This document shows positions 1-9,617 of a stretch of 64,000 bases of DNA, one piece after another. The stretch covers positions 22,492 through 86,491 of the forward strand of contig JBEAXK010000064.1 in NCBI GenBank assembly GCA_041159865.1, in the 5' to 3' direction. The first letter of the stretch is position 1, and the number at the start of each line of letters is the position of its first letter. The notes beneath the pieces are model-generated. The model saw only the letters and a program-made list of their open reading frames with translations. It was not told the origin of the DNA and did no database searches. Source of the DNA: BJGN01 sp041159865 (lineage in GTDB: Bacteria; Bacteroidota; Bacteroidia; Chitinophagales; Saprospiraceae). The position numbers and the translations under genes are program-made.

Positions 1-1
1 A

Positions 2-3000
2 GGAAAGAATGTATTTTTATTTATCAGGAAAAATCTCTTACCTCCAGCAATTATTTCTCCTTTTCCCGATACCTTGCGACTGACTTGTACCGATATAGTG
101 CCTGACAGAAATTCCGTATCCTTCGAAACCTGCCAATTGGCATCTGTTACTTATGACGAGGTAATAACCAAAGATTCATTATGTTCCTATTCAAGTAAAA
201 TAATAAGTACCTGGACAGCACGGGATAAATGCAACAGACAGACAACCTATAGATTAGTTATACTTATTTCGCCACTTCAAAGTTCGTTGTTTCTCAAAAA
301 AGCACCTGATGTTACCGTTCCATGCGGTTCCTCAACCCATCCATCAGCAACTGGAAGACCCGAACTGCTTGAAAGTTGCGAATTGGTTTCCTTAACCCAC
401 CAAGATAGCATTGTGGGTTCTATCTCAACTAATTGTACTACGTCTTATTTTATTTTCCGGAAATGGACAGCAAAGGGTAGTTGTTCCTCAACTTCTTTTT
501 ACACTCAAAAAATAACGGTTACAAATACGTCTGCCCTGAGGGTTTTATGCCCTTCCGACAGGGAAATTAAAGTGTATAATAGTACTTGTTCTGCAAATGT
601 TTCTCTGCCATATCCCTTAACTCAGGGTTTATGTCCTTCAGGATCAGTATATCTTAAAATTAATGAGGGTAATACCTTGCGCTGGGGGAATACAGAAGAA
701 AAAAATGTATTATTACCCTCAGGATTTCATAAAATAACCTATCTCATAACAGACTGTGAAGGAAATTCTTCTAACTGTATTTGGTTTGTTCATGTAAAGG
801 ATTTTTATGCACCTGAAATTAGTTGTAGCGGGGATAAATCAGCGGTTGTGCCAACGGGCGAATGTATAGCCCCCGTTCCATTACCCCGACCAACCATTTC
901 AACAGATAATTGCAATCAAACGCACCTTTATCAGCAAAATAGTGCCGTGGACAGCAGTTATGCCAGAGTGATTTTTAGTGATGTCCTTCTTCCTTTTTCC
1001 GTTGCTTTCAATGAGGTACCCACTTCTATTCAGGATAGTGCAACGATTTCGTTTGATTTCAGACTTAATATGTCAAATCCTTTGGTTAGACTCAATATTC
1101 GGGGAGAAAGAAATGAATTAATTGGTTCCATTCCCTTTCATGCCTCTGGTTGCAATATCAGAAGAAATATATCTTTTAAGATTGCTCCTCAAGTAGTCCA
1201 AAACTGGCTTTCCGATGGGAAAGTATCTTTTTCTATCCAACCTGTGGGACAAATTTTCCCTTGTGACAGTGTTGACATTTTTACAAAGTTTGATAATAAA
1301 TCTTTCTTTACAGCTAATTTTAGCGTAAACAGGTTGAATCCTTACTTTTATATTAATGGCGTTACAACTTATCCAAATACAATTTTTGATCTGGATAGAC
1401 CAGTGCCAGTGGTACAATTAAATCCAGGAATTTCTCAGGTTTATTATGTTATGCGGGATGCCAATGGAAATGCAGATACCTGTACGTTTAATATTACAAC
1501 AATCGATGACCAGTTTCCTATTATTCAATGTCAGCCAGTGGTTAAAAAATATAGTCCCGGGGATATTTCTTTTCCAGTGATAACAACAGATGAAGTTATT
1601 CTAAGCCTGAGTGACAATTGTCCCATCGCCAGGAAGGAGCTTAATATTAGTAGATTAACTTGTGAACAAACCAATGGGAATATTCCACTAATACTAACAG
1701 TTTTTGATCAGGCTGGAAATAAAAAAACCTGTAATACTGTGGTTAGTGTCCAAAAGGAGACTCCGAAACCCGATTATAAGGTAAATGTTTGCGGTGGTGA
1801 TACCCTTTTTCTTTTTGCAAATCCACCATCTCAGGCTTTAGGAAATGTATTTCAATACAGATGGACGGGACCAAACGGTTTCACTTCAACGTTACAAAAT
1901 CCAAAAATTCCATTTAGCCAGGGCATACATAGTGGAAACTATACCGTCGAAGTAACAGGGACGATGGGATGTAAGTCGAGTGGAACAGTTAATGTCTTCA
2001 TTGCTGATTTACCTTCAAGAGCTATCATTCAAGGAGCACAGATTTATTGTGTTGGTTCTACGATTAATATGCGTTCGGGAGCAAATCCAATAGGAACAAA
2101 TATCAAATACCATTGGTATAAAGGGACTTACCCTACGGGAAATTTGCAGGCAATCACCGATTTACCTCTTTATAGTATAGTTCAAAATCAAGAAACAACC
2201 CTTTCCTATTATTTAATGGTGGAAAATAGCGGTTGTTTTTCTGAGCCTTCCGTTGCCAGGAATATAAAGGTTTATGCTCAGCCAATAGCAAAACCATTAC
2301 AAGATTCGTTACAATTATGTGTTGGTGGTACCTTAAATCTTGGTACCGATGTGCAAGGAGAAGGGATCTCGTACCTCTGGACAGGTCCGGAAGGATTTAA
2401 TTCTACACTTAGAATTCCTCCCGCTTTGTCAAACGTAACATTGAAAAATGGAGGAAATTATAAATTAGCTGTTTCCAGAACGGGATGTTCCACCTCAGAA
2501 ACTTTCATAAAAGTGGCTGTATCTGAAGTTCCCGAAAAACCCTCCGTGATAAGCAATAGCCCCATCTGTGCGGGAGATACCTTGTTCCTTCAAAGTACGT
2601 TCTTCCCTGGAGAATACACCTGGATAAGGCCAGACCGTACTGAGGTAAAAGTGTCCTCACCAACGTTGACTATTCCAAACGCAAGTACTCTTTTTTCTGG
2701 GGACTGGAGACTAAAAGCATCCTTTTTATCTTGCCCTGACGTTTTTTCCGAATTTGTTCCCATTACAATAAATGCTTTTGAAAAACCTCAGGTGGTATTG
2801 CCAGCTCAGGAAGTTTGTGTGGGTTCCCCTGTCAGATTATCCATTTCTAACCCTCAATCAAGCGGAACATATCAATGGAAGGGTCCATTGAACTTTCAAC
2901 GCTCAGGTGCCAATGTTCTAATTGATAGTATTCAATTAGAACAGAAAGGAAAATATACCGTTCAGTTTGTAACTCAAAAAGGTTGTCAGGGAGAAGCGGT

Positions 3001-5407
3001 TACAGAACTTTTCGTCAAGCAGTCTGTCTTGATTACTTCCTTCGACTTGACCGGTGATGCCTGTGCAGGAAATAATGCAACCTTGATACTAAAACCAAAT
3101 TTACTGCCTTTGGATAATGGTACTTATACCTACTTTTGGTCAGGACCCAATGGATTTGTTGGCAGGAACAGTCAGGTTAATCTTTCAGGATTAGGAGCTG
3201 CAGCAAATGGCAATTATCAATTATATGTAACAGCGGCAAATAATTGCCAGTCGAAAGTAGCCAACTATCAGATTAAGGTCGGTGAGAGACCCCCAAAACC
3301 AACAGCACCCGTTAGTAAAGATTTAGGTTTAAATGGATGTCTCAATAATAAATTTATTTTAAGCACTTCCCCATTCTCTGGCACAGGGAGTACCAGCTAT
3401 CAATGGCAATTACCTGATGGACGCAAAGTGGAAACCATCTTACCTGAATTGGAAATTGAGAAACTGGCCTTTTCGGATGCTGGTGATTATCAGGTTATGA
3501 TTCGGAATAATGGTTGTAATTCTGAAATCTCAGCAGTATCTAAAATAGCTGTAAAACCATTACCTACGCTTTCCGTTTCCCATAATTCTCCTGTTTGTGC
3601 CGGTTCAACCCTTCGGTTGAATGCCAGTCAGTTTGATGGAGCTATCTACAAATGGTCGGGGCCTGGTAATTTTTCTTCTAACAATGCAGGTATTGAAATT
3701 ACCCAGTCTCAAAAAAGCACAAATGAAGGAAATTATTCCGTGATTATGACTTTAAATGGTTGTACAACAGTTCCTGTTGTTATTCCCGTTACAGTGCTTC
3801 CTGCAGAAGTGATTCCAACACTTGAACCCATCAATGACGTATGTATAGATAAACAATCAAGTATTTCATTGAAAATTTCTCCAACAAATTATCTGGAAGG
3901 TTCAACTTATGTGTGGTATGCCGATGGAAATCCAATTGATTCAGGAAAGCAATCCTTGTTAACGATCCAGAATTTAAATCCTTATGTAGGAAAATCAATC
4001 GTTTTTTCTGTTAAAAAGAAAGGTTCCTCTTGTACTTCAGAGGTGAATGCTTCCTTTCCAATAAAAATAACTTCTATTCCCAGTGAAAAAGCGGTGGTAG
4101 AAAATGATTTTTCTGTTTGTCCCGCAACTTCTATTAATATTAAAGCACAGTCAACTTCTCTTAGTACCGGTAGCTGGAGACAATGGCGGTCCAGTGATAA
4201 TACGATCGTGGAAATTAAAAATGCCAGTTCACCTGTTGCCAGCGTGGAGGGTTTGAGGCCAGGTGAAACTTATTCCTTTATTTATTCCCTTTCAAATGGC
4301 GCTTGTTCTCAATTTTCTGCAGATACACTAACCGTTAGCCTAAAAGTCCAAAGTGAATCTTATGCTGGTCTGGATGTTAAAATTTGTGAGGCCACTTCCT
4401 TTTCTTTAAATGCTAAAGAGGTTAATCAACTAAAAGGATTATGGACCCAATCTGCCCTTCAGGCAGCACAGGGGGTTAAGATTCTTTCCCCTGAAAAGGG
4501 AAATTCTGGGGTGTCAGGTTTGCAGGCTGGTAATAAATATACCTTTACCTGGACCCTTAATGGTGAATGCGGCACTTCTTCTGACGACGTATCTATTGTC
4601 ATTTCTCAAAAAAATCCATTCGCAGGCGTGGACAAATCTATTTGTTTAAAAGACGGTAAAATTCAATTAGATGCAGAACCTGTCAATGAGGGAAGTAGTG
4701 CTCATTGGAAAACAACGACTCCAGGTGCCAGGTTTTCAGATAATGAATCAGCAACCTCCTTTGTATTTGGACTAACCGGGGGGAGCCATTCTTTTATTTG
4801 GGAGGTCGATGAAGGAATTTGCGGACAACTCTCCCGGGATACGGTAAATATTAATATACTTAATCCGCCTGTTTTAAAAAGAGATACTTTTAAAATGGGT
4901 TTCAATACCTCTTTAAATACCCCTCTTTCGATCACAGCGAACAAGGATGAACGCTTAACGTATAATTTGTTAAATAATCCTTTCCGCGGTGAAGCAAAAA
5001 TTAATTCGTCGGGGATATTGGAATATAAACCTAATGCTCTTTTTAAGGGAAATGAATTATTGGTTTATCAGGTTTGTAATAAGGACTGTGGTTGTAGTAC
5101 CGGTGAAGTTTATATTGAAATTGGGGACGATAAATCCTGTTTGGCTCCCTCTATTATTACGCCAAATGGGGATGGGGTCAATGACGTTTTTGCCATTCCT
5201 TGTTTGTTTGGGTATAAGTTTCCAAATAATAAAGTGACTATATATAACCGGAGAGGAGATGTAGTTTTTAAGTCACAAGGGCCCTATCAAAATGATTGGG
5301 GCGGAAAATATGCAGAGGTCGCGCTTCCCGGTGGAACTTACTTTTTTGTTGTGGACTTTGGTGATGGCGAAAAACCACAATCTTCCTTTTTAATCATCCA
5401 ATATTAA
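2..5407 (+). CDS. Giant Ig/PKD-repeat surface protein with T9SS type-B C-terminal domain (5'-truncated by window)
   Basis: The frame is open from base 2, so the gene begins outside the window. The first in-frame start-like codon (TTG at 74) lies in the middle of a continuous domain and is not a real start. The N-terminal third holds HYR/sheath-like modules rich in Cys. From about base 1760 follow roughly ten to twelve Ig/PKD-like repeats of 80-90 residues, each with a Cys near its start, a Y-x-W core and a G-x-Y strand (for example YRWTGPNGF, YLWTGPEGF, YFWSGPNGF). The last ~85 residues carry ITPNGDGVNDVF, the hallmark of the gliding-motility-associated C-terminal domain (CHU_C, TIGR04131) that directs export by the type IX system. 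Likely role: a cell-surface adhesin or gliding/attachment filament of the SprB kind. It is followed 7 bases later by its probable export partner of the PorP/SprF family. Confidence 0.9.
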   Translation, partial: GKNVFLFIRKNLLPPAIISPFPDTLRLTCTDIVPDRNSVSFETCQLASVTYDEVITKDSLCSYSSKIISTWTARDKCNRQTTYRLVILISPLQSSLFLKKAPDVTVPCGSSTHPSATGRPELLESCELVSLTHQDSIVGSISTNCTTSYFIFRKWTAKGSCSSTSFYTQKITVTNTSALRVLCPSDREIKVYNSTCSANVSLPYPLTQGLCPSGSVYLKINEGNTLRWGNTEEKNVLLPSGFHKITYLITDCEGNSSNCIWFVHVKDFYAPEISCSGDKSAVVPTGECIAPVPLPRPTISTDNCNQTHLYQQNSAVDSSYARVIFSDVLLPFSVAFNEVPTSIQDSATISFDFRLNMSNPLVRLNIRGERNELIGSIPFHASGCNIRRNISFKIAPQVVQNWLSDGKVSFSIQPVGQIFPCDSVDIFTKFDNKSFFTANFSVNRLNPYFYINGVTTYPNTIFDLDRPVPVVQLNPGISQVYYVMRDANGNADTCTFNITTIDDQFPIIQCQPVVKKYSPGDISFPVITTDEVILSLSDNCPIARKELNISRLTCEQTNGNIPLILTVFDQAGNKKTCNTVVSVQKETPKPDYKVNVCGGDTLFLFANPPSQALGNVFQYRWTGPNGFTSTLQNPKIPFSQGIHSGNYTVEVTGTMGCKSSGTVNVFIADLPSRAIIQGAQIYCVGSTINMRSGANPIGTNIKYHWYKGTYPTGNLQAITDLPLYSIVQNQETTLSYYLMVENSGCFSEPSVARNIKVYAQPIAKPLQDSLQLCVGGTLNLGTDVQGEGISYLWTGPEGFNSTLRIPPALSNVTLKNGGNYKLAVSRTGCSTSETFIKVAVSEVPEKPSVISNSPICAGDTLFLQSTFFPGEYTWIRPDRTEVKVSSPTLTIPNASTLFSGDWRLKASFLSCPDVFSEFVPITINAFEKPQVVLPAQEVCVGSPVRLSISNPQSSGTYQWKGPLNFQRSGANVLIDSIQLEQKGKYTVQFVTQKGCQGEAVTELFVKQSVLITSFDLTGDACAGNNATLILKPNLLPLDNGTYTYFWSGPNGFVGRNSQVNLSGLGAAANGNYQLYVTAANNCQSKVANYQIKVGERPPKPTAPVSKDLGLNGCLNNKFILSTSPFSGTGSTSYQWQLPDGRKVETILPELEIEKLAFSDAGDYQVMIRNNGCNSEISAVSKIAVKPLPTLSVSHNSPVCAGSTLRLNASQFDGAIYKWSGPGNFSSNNAGIEITQSQKSTNEGNYSVIMTLNGCTTVPVVIPVTVLPAEVIPTLEPINDVCIDKQSSISLKISPTNYLEGSTYVWYADGNPIDSGKQSLLTIQNLNPYVGKSIVFSVKKKGSSCTSEVNASFPIKITSIPSEKAVVENDFSVCPATSINIKAQSTSLSTGSWRQWRSSDNTIVEIKNASSPVASVEGLRPGETYSFIYSLSNGACSQFSADTLTVSLKVQSESYAGLDVKICEATSFSLNAKEVNQLKGLWTQSALQAAQGVKILSPEKGNSGVSGLQAGNKYTFTWTLNGECGTSSDDVSIVISQKNPFAGVDKSICLKDGKIQLDAEPVNEGSSAHWKTTTPGARFSDNESATSFVFGLTGGSHSFIWEVDEGICGQLSRDTVNINILNPPVLKRDTFKMGFNTSLNTPLSITANKDERLTYNLLNNPFRGEAKINSSGILEYKPNALFKGNELLVYQVCNKDCGCSTGEVYIEIGDDKSCLAPSIITPNGDGVNDVFAIPCLFGYKFPNNKVTIYNRRGDVVFKSQGPYQNDWGGKYAEVALPGGTYFFVVDFGDGEKPQSSFLIIQY

Positions 5408-5414
5408 AGCACAA

Positions 5415-6365
5415 ATGATGAATAGGTTTACCTTTAAATTTTTCATTCTTACAGGGTTGCTTTTTATACAGTGGCAGCAGCTTTCCGCTCAACAGGAAGA
5501 TGCTTTTGCACAGTTTATGTACTACAAGCAGGCAATAAATCCGGCAAATACAGGGAGTAGTCCAGGTATTAATATTACCGGATTAGTCAGAAATCAGTGG
5601 ATAGGGTTAAACGGGGCACCAAAATGGCAATCGCTCTTGTTTTCTATGCCACTCTTAAATAACAGGGTTGGCGTTGGTGGAAATATCTATCGTCATACCA
5701 TCGGCATTACCCGAATTACAGGTTTAGATGGCTCTTATGCCTATCGGATTCCAGTACCTAGAGGTTTTTTAAGCCTTGGTTTACAAACATCGGTTCGTTT
5801 TATGCAACAAAATTTCGGGCTGGTCACTGGTACACAACCTATTGAACAGGATGAATCCATTCCCATAGGTCTCCAGTCAAAATACCTACCCAATTTTGGC
5901 GCAGGCATTTATTACGAAACTAAACGTGCTTACGCTGGTATTTCAGTTCCCCGATTGTTAAGGGCGAATATTGATTTTTCTGATAAAGGTCAGTGGATAA
6001 CCAGAGAAACACAACATTATTATTTTATGGCAGGGGTAGCCATTCCTTTAGGGGAAGCCTGGGAGTTGAATCCTCAAACTTTATGGAGGTATTTGCCGAA
6101 TGCACCTTTTGATGCAGACTTAAATCTTTCCGCTATTTTCAAGAGAAAAATTTCAGGGGGAATCAGCTACAGAATTGGAAGTGAAACGGCCATTTTATCA
6201 ACAGGTCTTCAACTGGGAGATCATTTACATCTGGGAATGGCTTTTGAGGCTTCATTTACAGAGATTCAAAAATATAACAGCGGTACTGCGGAGGTCATCA
6301 TTCGTTATTTTTTAGCCTCTAAAAAAGGGGAAAATGCAGAAGCTGTTACGCCCCGTTTTTATTAA
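5415..6365 (+). CDS. PorP/SprF family type IX secretion outer-membrane protein
   Basis: 316 residues. An N-terminal signal peptide ends near LSAQ, followed by the family hallmark: Q-(D/E)-x-A-F-x-Q-(F/Y)-M-(Y/F) and then INPANTGSS, and a C-terminal series of amphipathic beta-strands. PorP/SprF proteins are outer-membrane barrels. SprF is known to be required for secretion of the type-B protein SprB in Flavobacterium johnsoniae, and members normally sit directly downstream of a giant CHU_C-domain protein, exactly as here (7-base gap). Inference: dedicated partner for export or anchoring of the upstream adhesin. Length and start (ATG at 5415; ATG at 5418 equally possible) are typical. Confidence 0.93.
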   Translation: MMNRFTFKFFILTGLLFIQWQQLSAQQEDAFAQFMYYKQAINPANTGSSPGINITGLVRNQWIGLNGAPKWQSLLFSMPLLNNRVGVGGNIYRHTIGITRITGLDGSYAYRIPVPRGFLSLGLQTSVRFMQQNFGLVTGTQPIEQDESIPIGLQSKYLPNFGAGIYYETKRAYAGISVPRLLRANIDFSDKGQWITRETQHYYFMAGVAIPLGEAWELNPQTLWRYLPNAPFDADLNLSAIFKRKISGGISYRIGSETAILSTGLQLGDHLHLGMAFEASFTEIQKYNSGTAEVIIRYFLASKKGENAEAVTPRFY

Positions 6366-6385
6366 TTCGGAAAAATAATTCGGTT

Positions 6386-8023
6386 ATGTTGAACAAACGC
6401 TCCTTTTTCATGCCATTTTTGCTCTATTTCCTTTTCGGAGAAATGACTGCGTTTGGTCAATCAGGCGATAAAGAAAATAAAATGAATATATTCCCCCTCT
6501 CCATGATTAATTCAGATGAAAGGGAATTTTCACCAAACCTTTATCAAGGAAAACTGGTCTTCGTATCCTCTCAGTTAAAAGTGGGATTACCTGACCCGGT
6601 TTCAGGCGAATCCTATTATGATTTATTAACCATTGATATAAAAAAGGGATTACCTTCAGGCAAATCGAAAAACTTTTCTATCGACTTAAATACCCCCTTG
6701 CATGAAGGGCCCTGCAGTTTCACTACAGACGGAAAGAAAATATTTTTTACCCGTAGTAATCAACTGAATGGTGCACCCATTCTGGATGATGAGGGGAAAA
6801 TACAACTCCAGATTTATGAAGCTACTTTTAACGGGACAAATTGGAGTAATATTAAAATACTTTCTTTTAATAAGGGAAATGATTCCTTTATGCATCCTTC
6901 TATCAGTCCCGATGGTGAAAAACTTTATTTTGCCTCCAATAAATCAGGTGGCTATGGGGGTTATGATATTTATTTTGCCGAAAAAGAAGGCGATAACTGG
7001 TCTGAACCTATAAATATGGGGCCTGAGATTAATTCCAGTGGTAATGAAGGCTTTCCCTATATGCCCCCAAATGGAGTGCTTTTCTTTGCCTCAAATGGAC
7101 ATAAAGGATTAGGAGCCATTGACTTATTTATGATAGATATAAGTAGTAATCGCTGGGGCGCATTGCTCAATCTAGGTGAACCCATTAATTCTCCATCTGA
7201 CGATTTTGGTATTACCCTGAAGGATTACACTACTGGATTCTTTTCTACCAACAGACCAGGTGGCAAGGGTAAGGATGATATTTATGCTTTCGAAAGTCAG
7301 TTTCCGTTGACAGGAGTTCTTTTACAGAATAAACCAGCAGTGCCTCAATTACAATTTTTTGACCAGCGCATGGGATCTCCAGTCGAAGGTGTGCAGGTTA
7401 ATTTTTTAAATGTGGAAAATGTGGATAAATGGGATCAGATATATACCTCCAATAGCAATGGCATTATTCAGTTCCAACCTTTTTTTGATGAGGACAGATG
7501 GCTGAATATCCAAAAAAATGGCTACAGAACGCAAGAAATTTTATTGGAAAAACAAACCTTAGGGCAAGAACCCCGGTCTATTTTCATAATCCTCGATTCT
7601 TTGTTTTCCGTTCCATTACCCGCTGTTGTCCAGGATTTACCATCAACTCCCCCAACAGTTATTCCAAAATCATTTACGCTCGATAATCTATATTATCCAT
7701 ACAATGATTTTAATGTGCCAGCTAACCAAAAGGAAAAATTAAAAGTACTTGCGGAGGCCTTAAAGGCGAATACTTCAATGAGAGTTAAAATTTCTGCCCA
7801 TACAGATGCAAGGGGTTCTTTTGAATATAATAAGGCTCTTTCTCTTAAAAGAGCAAACGCTATTCAACAGTTTTTAATTCTTCAGGGAGCAGCTGAAGTT
7901 CAACTTAAAGTGTTCGGCTATGGGGAATCTCTTCCCAGAAATCGTTGCGTTGATGGAGTGGTTTGCCCTGAATCAGAACATGCTTTTAATCGAAGGGTTG
8001 AATTTATGATACTCGAAAATTAA
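6386..8023 (+). CDS. PD40 propeller / OmpA C-terminal domain envelope protein
   Basis: 545 residues. The signal peptide ends about residue 25 (MTAFGQ). Residues ~40-300 contain WD40-like PD40 blades (HPSISPDGEKLYFASN, GYGGYDIYFA, FPYMPPNGVLFFASN). A short carboxypeptidase-regulatory-like segment follows (~330-400), then an OmpA peptidoglycan-binding domain (~425-545) with the N-x-x-L/A-x-x-R core seen in AHTDARGSFEYNKALSLKRA and GYGESLPRNRC. It lies 20 bases after the PorP/SprF gene, and this order (adhesin, PorP/SprF, OmpA) recurs in Bacteroidota T9SS clusters. Likely role: tethering the export or adhesin assembly to peptidoglycan. It resembles PorE-like proteins but lacks an obvious TPR region. 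Confidence 0.88.
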   Translation: MLNKRSFFMPFLLYFLFGEMTAFGQSGDKENKMNIFPLSMINSDEREFSPNLYQGKLVFVSSQLKVGLPDPVSGESYYDLLTIDIKKGLPSGKSKNFSIDLNTPLHEGPCSFTTDGKKIFFTRSNQLNGAPILDDEGKIQLQIYEATFNGTNWSNIKILSFNKGNDSFMHPSISPDGEKLYFASNKSGGYGGYDIYFAEKEGDNWSEPINMGPEINSSGNEGFPYMPPNGVLFFASNGHKGLGAIDLFMIDISSNRWGALLNLGEPINSPSDDFGITLKDYTTGFFSTNRPGGKGKDDIYAFESQFPLTGVLLQNKPAVPQLQFFDQRMGSPVEGVQVNFLNVENVDKWDQIYTSNSNGIIQFQPFFDEDRWLNIQKNGYRTQEILLEKQTLGQEPRSIFIILDSLFSVPLPAVVQDLPSTPPTVIPKSFTLDNLYYPYNDFNVPANQKEKLKVLAEALKANTSMRVKISAHTDARGSFEYNKALSLKRANAIQQFLILQGAAEVQLKVFGYGESLPRNRCVDGVVCPESEHAFNRRVEFMILEN

Positions 8024-8034
8024 GGCAAAAAAGC

Positions 8035-9123
8035 ATGAAAAAGATTTATTTTGCCTACCACTTTCTTCGAAAATTTACCTTGAGAAAGGCAATAAATCTG
8101 TTAGCTGTCTGGATTTCTTACCAACTGACTTTACTGCTAAAAAGGCCAGTTCATTGGGGAAATGTAGTTTCATTGTCTATAGAACCTACCACTGCATGTA
8201 ATCTGCGTTGTCCGGAATGCCCGAGCGGACTCAGACAATTTACCCGAGATACGGGAACATTAAAAATCGATTTTTTTAGAAAAACCATAGACGAACTTTA
8301 TAAAAATTTGTCCTTCCTTATCTTTTATTTCCAAGGGGAACCATTCCTGAATCCTCATTTTCTTGAAATGGTCGCCTATGCCAATGAGAAAAATATATTT
8401 ACTATCACTTCTACAAATGCTCATTTTTTATCACCTGAAGTGGCTAAAAAAACAGTTCTTTCCGGTTTAGACAGATTGATCATTTCTATTGATGGAACAA
8501 CGCAAGAGGTTTATGAGCAGTACCGGAAAGCAGGTATACTGGCTAATGTATTGGAGGGAACCAGGAATATAATAGCCGCCAGAAAATCGATGGGGGTAAG
8601 TCACCCGGAAGTCTTTTTTCAGTTTTTAGTAGTTAAACCAAATGAACATCAAATGGAGGATGTCAAATCCCTGGCAAAAGAAATGGAGGTAGATGGAGTT
8701 CTATTTAAGTCGGCGCAGGTATATGATTTTGAAAATGGTAATCCATTAATTCCAACCATAAATCGTTTCTCCCGGTATAAAGAAATTCGTCCAGGTAAAT
8801 TTGAGTTAAAAAATAAACTGGAAAACCGATGCTGGAAATTATGGCATGGTTCGGTGATTACCTGGAATGGCCTGGTCGTGCCCTGTTGTTTTGATAAAGA
8901 TGCTTCATATATCATGGGTAATTTAAACCAGCATTCTTTTAAAGAAATCTGGTCCATGAAGCCTTACATCTCCTTTAGAAAACAATTGGTGGCTGATAGA
9001 AAAAAAATAGATATTTGTCAAAATTGTACAGAAGGGTGTGCTAAAGAAAATGCCCTTTTTTCCTCCGGTGTATTCACATTTGTCAATCCCTCAGGGTCAA
9101 GCGCTGTTACTAAACATATTTGA
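8035..9123 (+). CDS. Radical SAM / SPASM domain protein
   Basis: 362 residues, cytoplasmic. The SAM-binding [4Fe-4S] motif CxxxCxxC is at C55, C59, C62 (TACNLRCPECPSG), with a TIM-barrel core after it (YFQGEPFLNP, the GGEP-like segment). A C-terminal SPASM region holds Cys residues in RCWKLWHG, VVPCCFDKD and ICQNCTEGC. SPASM enzymes usually act on ribosomal peptides, cofactors or sulfatases; the substrate here is unknown. The gene starts only 11 bases after the OmpA-domain gene and so is probably co-transcribed with the T9SS cluster. The last ~35 codons overlap mobA on the other strand. It does not have the anaerobic sulfatase-maturase length or context, so I do not call it one. Confidence 0.85.
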   Translation: MKKIYFAYHFLRKFTLRKAINLLAVWISYQLTLLLKRPVHWGNVVSLSIEPTTACNLRCPECPSGLRQFTRDTGTLKIDFFRKTIDELYKNLSFLIFYFQGEPFLNPHFLEMVAYANEKNIFTITSTNAHFLSPEVAKKTVLSGLDRLIISIDGTTQEVYEQYRKAGILANVLEGTRNIIAARKSMGVSHPEVFFQFLVVKPNEHQMEDVKSLAKEMEVDGVLFKSAQVYDFENGNPLIPTINRFSRYKEIRPGKFELKNKLENRCWKLWHGSVITWNGLVVPCCFDKDASYIMGNLNQHSFKEIWSMKPYISFRKQLVADRKKIDICQNCTEGCAKENALFSSGVFTFVNPSGSSAVTKHI

Positions 9124-9608
9124 TTATGGTTTAATATGTTTATCAGGCTATAATTTCCCTCATTATATTGTTCTTGTATGAGGGGAAATGCGGTCGCTTC
9201 CCAAATCCCGGTTAATGGTTCCGGAAGGTTATTTGTTGTCGATTTAAAAACGGTAGCTATAGCATTGGGGTCTCTTTCAGTGATGAGTTGCTTGATATTT
9301 CTGGCGGAAAACAAGGGTAAGTCACAAGGAACTATGAACCAGGCAACTTCCTTATGGAGTAAGAAAGCAGATAATAATCCACTCATAGGACCTTTAGATG
9401 GAACCTGATCGGTTATGGTATTAAAATCGATAGTATTTTTTGAAATCTGTTCTTGCTGGCAAGAAATATATACCTTTTCGCAAAAAGGAGCTAGCATTTT
9501 GGCTAAAAATATACGGTGCTCTATGCCAAAATAGGAAATTTGACTTTTATCTTCCCCCATTCTGATACTTTTTCCTCCGGCAAGAACTAATCCATAAAGG
9601 GGATTCAT
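9018..9608 (-). CDS. mobA: Molybdenum cofactor guanylyltransferase (MobA-like)
   Basis: 196 residues. The nucleotide-binding loop GLVLAGGKSIRMGEDKS near the N-terminus, PSKGPMSGLLSAF, the metal-binding FIVPCDLPLF segment and the terminal NVNTPEE motif are all characteristic of MobA. MobA transfers GMP from GTP to Mo-molybdopterin to form the bis-MGD cofactor used by DMSO-reductase-family enzymes such as the YdeP-type protein two genes upstream. It is the last gene of the operon, 9 bases after moaC. Its final 35 codons run antiparallel through the 3' end of the radical SAM gene. Confidence 0.92.
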   Translation of the reverse strand: MNPLYGLVLAGGKSIRMGEDKSQISYFGIEHRIFLAKMLAPFCEKVYISCQQEQISKNTIDFNTITDQVPSKGPMSGLLSAFLLHKEVAWFIVPCDLPLFSARNIKQLITERDPNAIATVFKSTTNNLPEPLTGIWEATAFPLIQEQYNEGNYSLINILNHNQICLVTALDPEGLTNVNTPEEKRAFSLAHPSVQF

Positions 9609-9617
9609 AGGGTAAGA

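Noticed and set aside
74..76. TTG as the start of the giant surface protein
   Set aside because: The same frame is open to base 2 and encodes a continuous domain sequence, so the gene extends beyond the window.
8035..9123. Radical SAM protein as the anaerobic sulfatase maturase for the three sulfatases
   Set aside because: It is cotranscribed with T9SS genes 20-50 kb from the sulfatases, and its length and Cys pattern do not clearly match that family.
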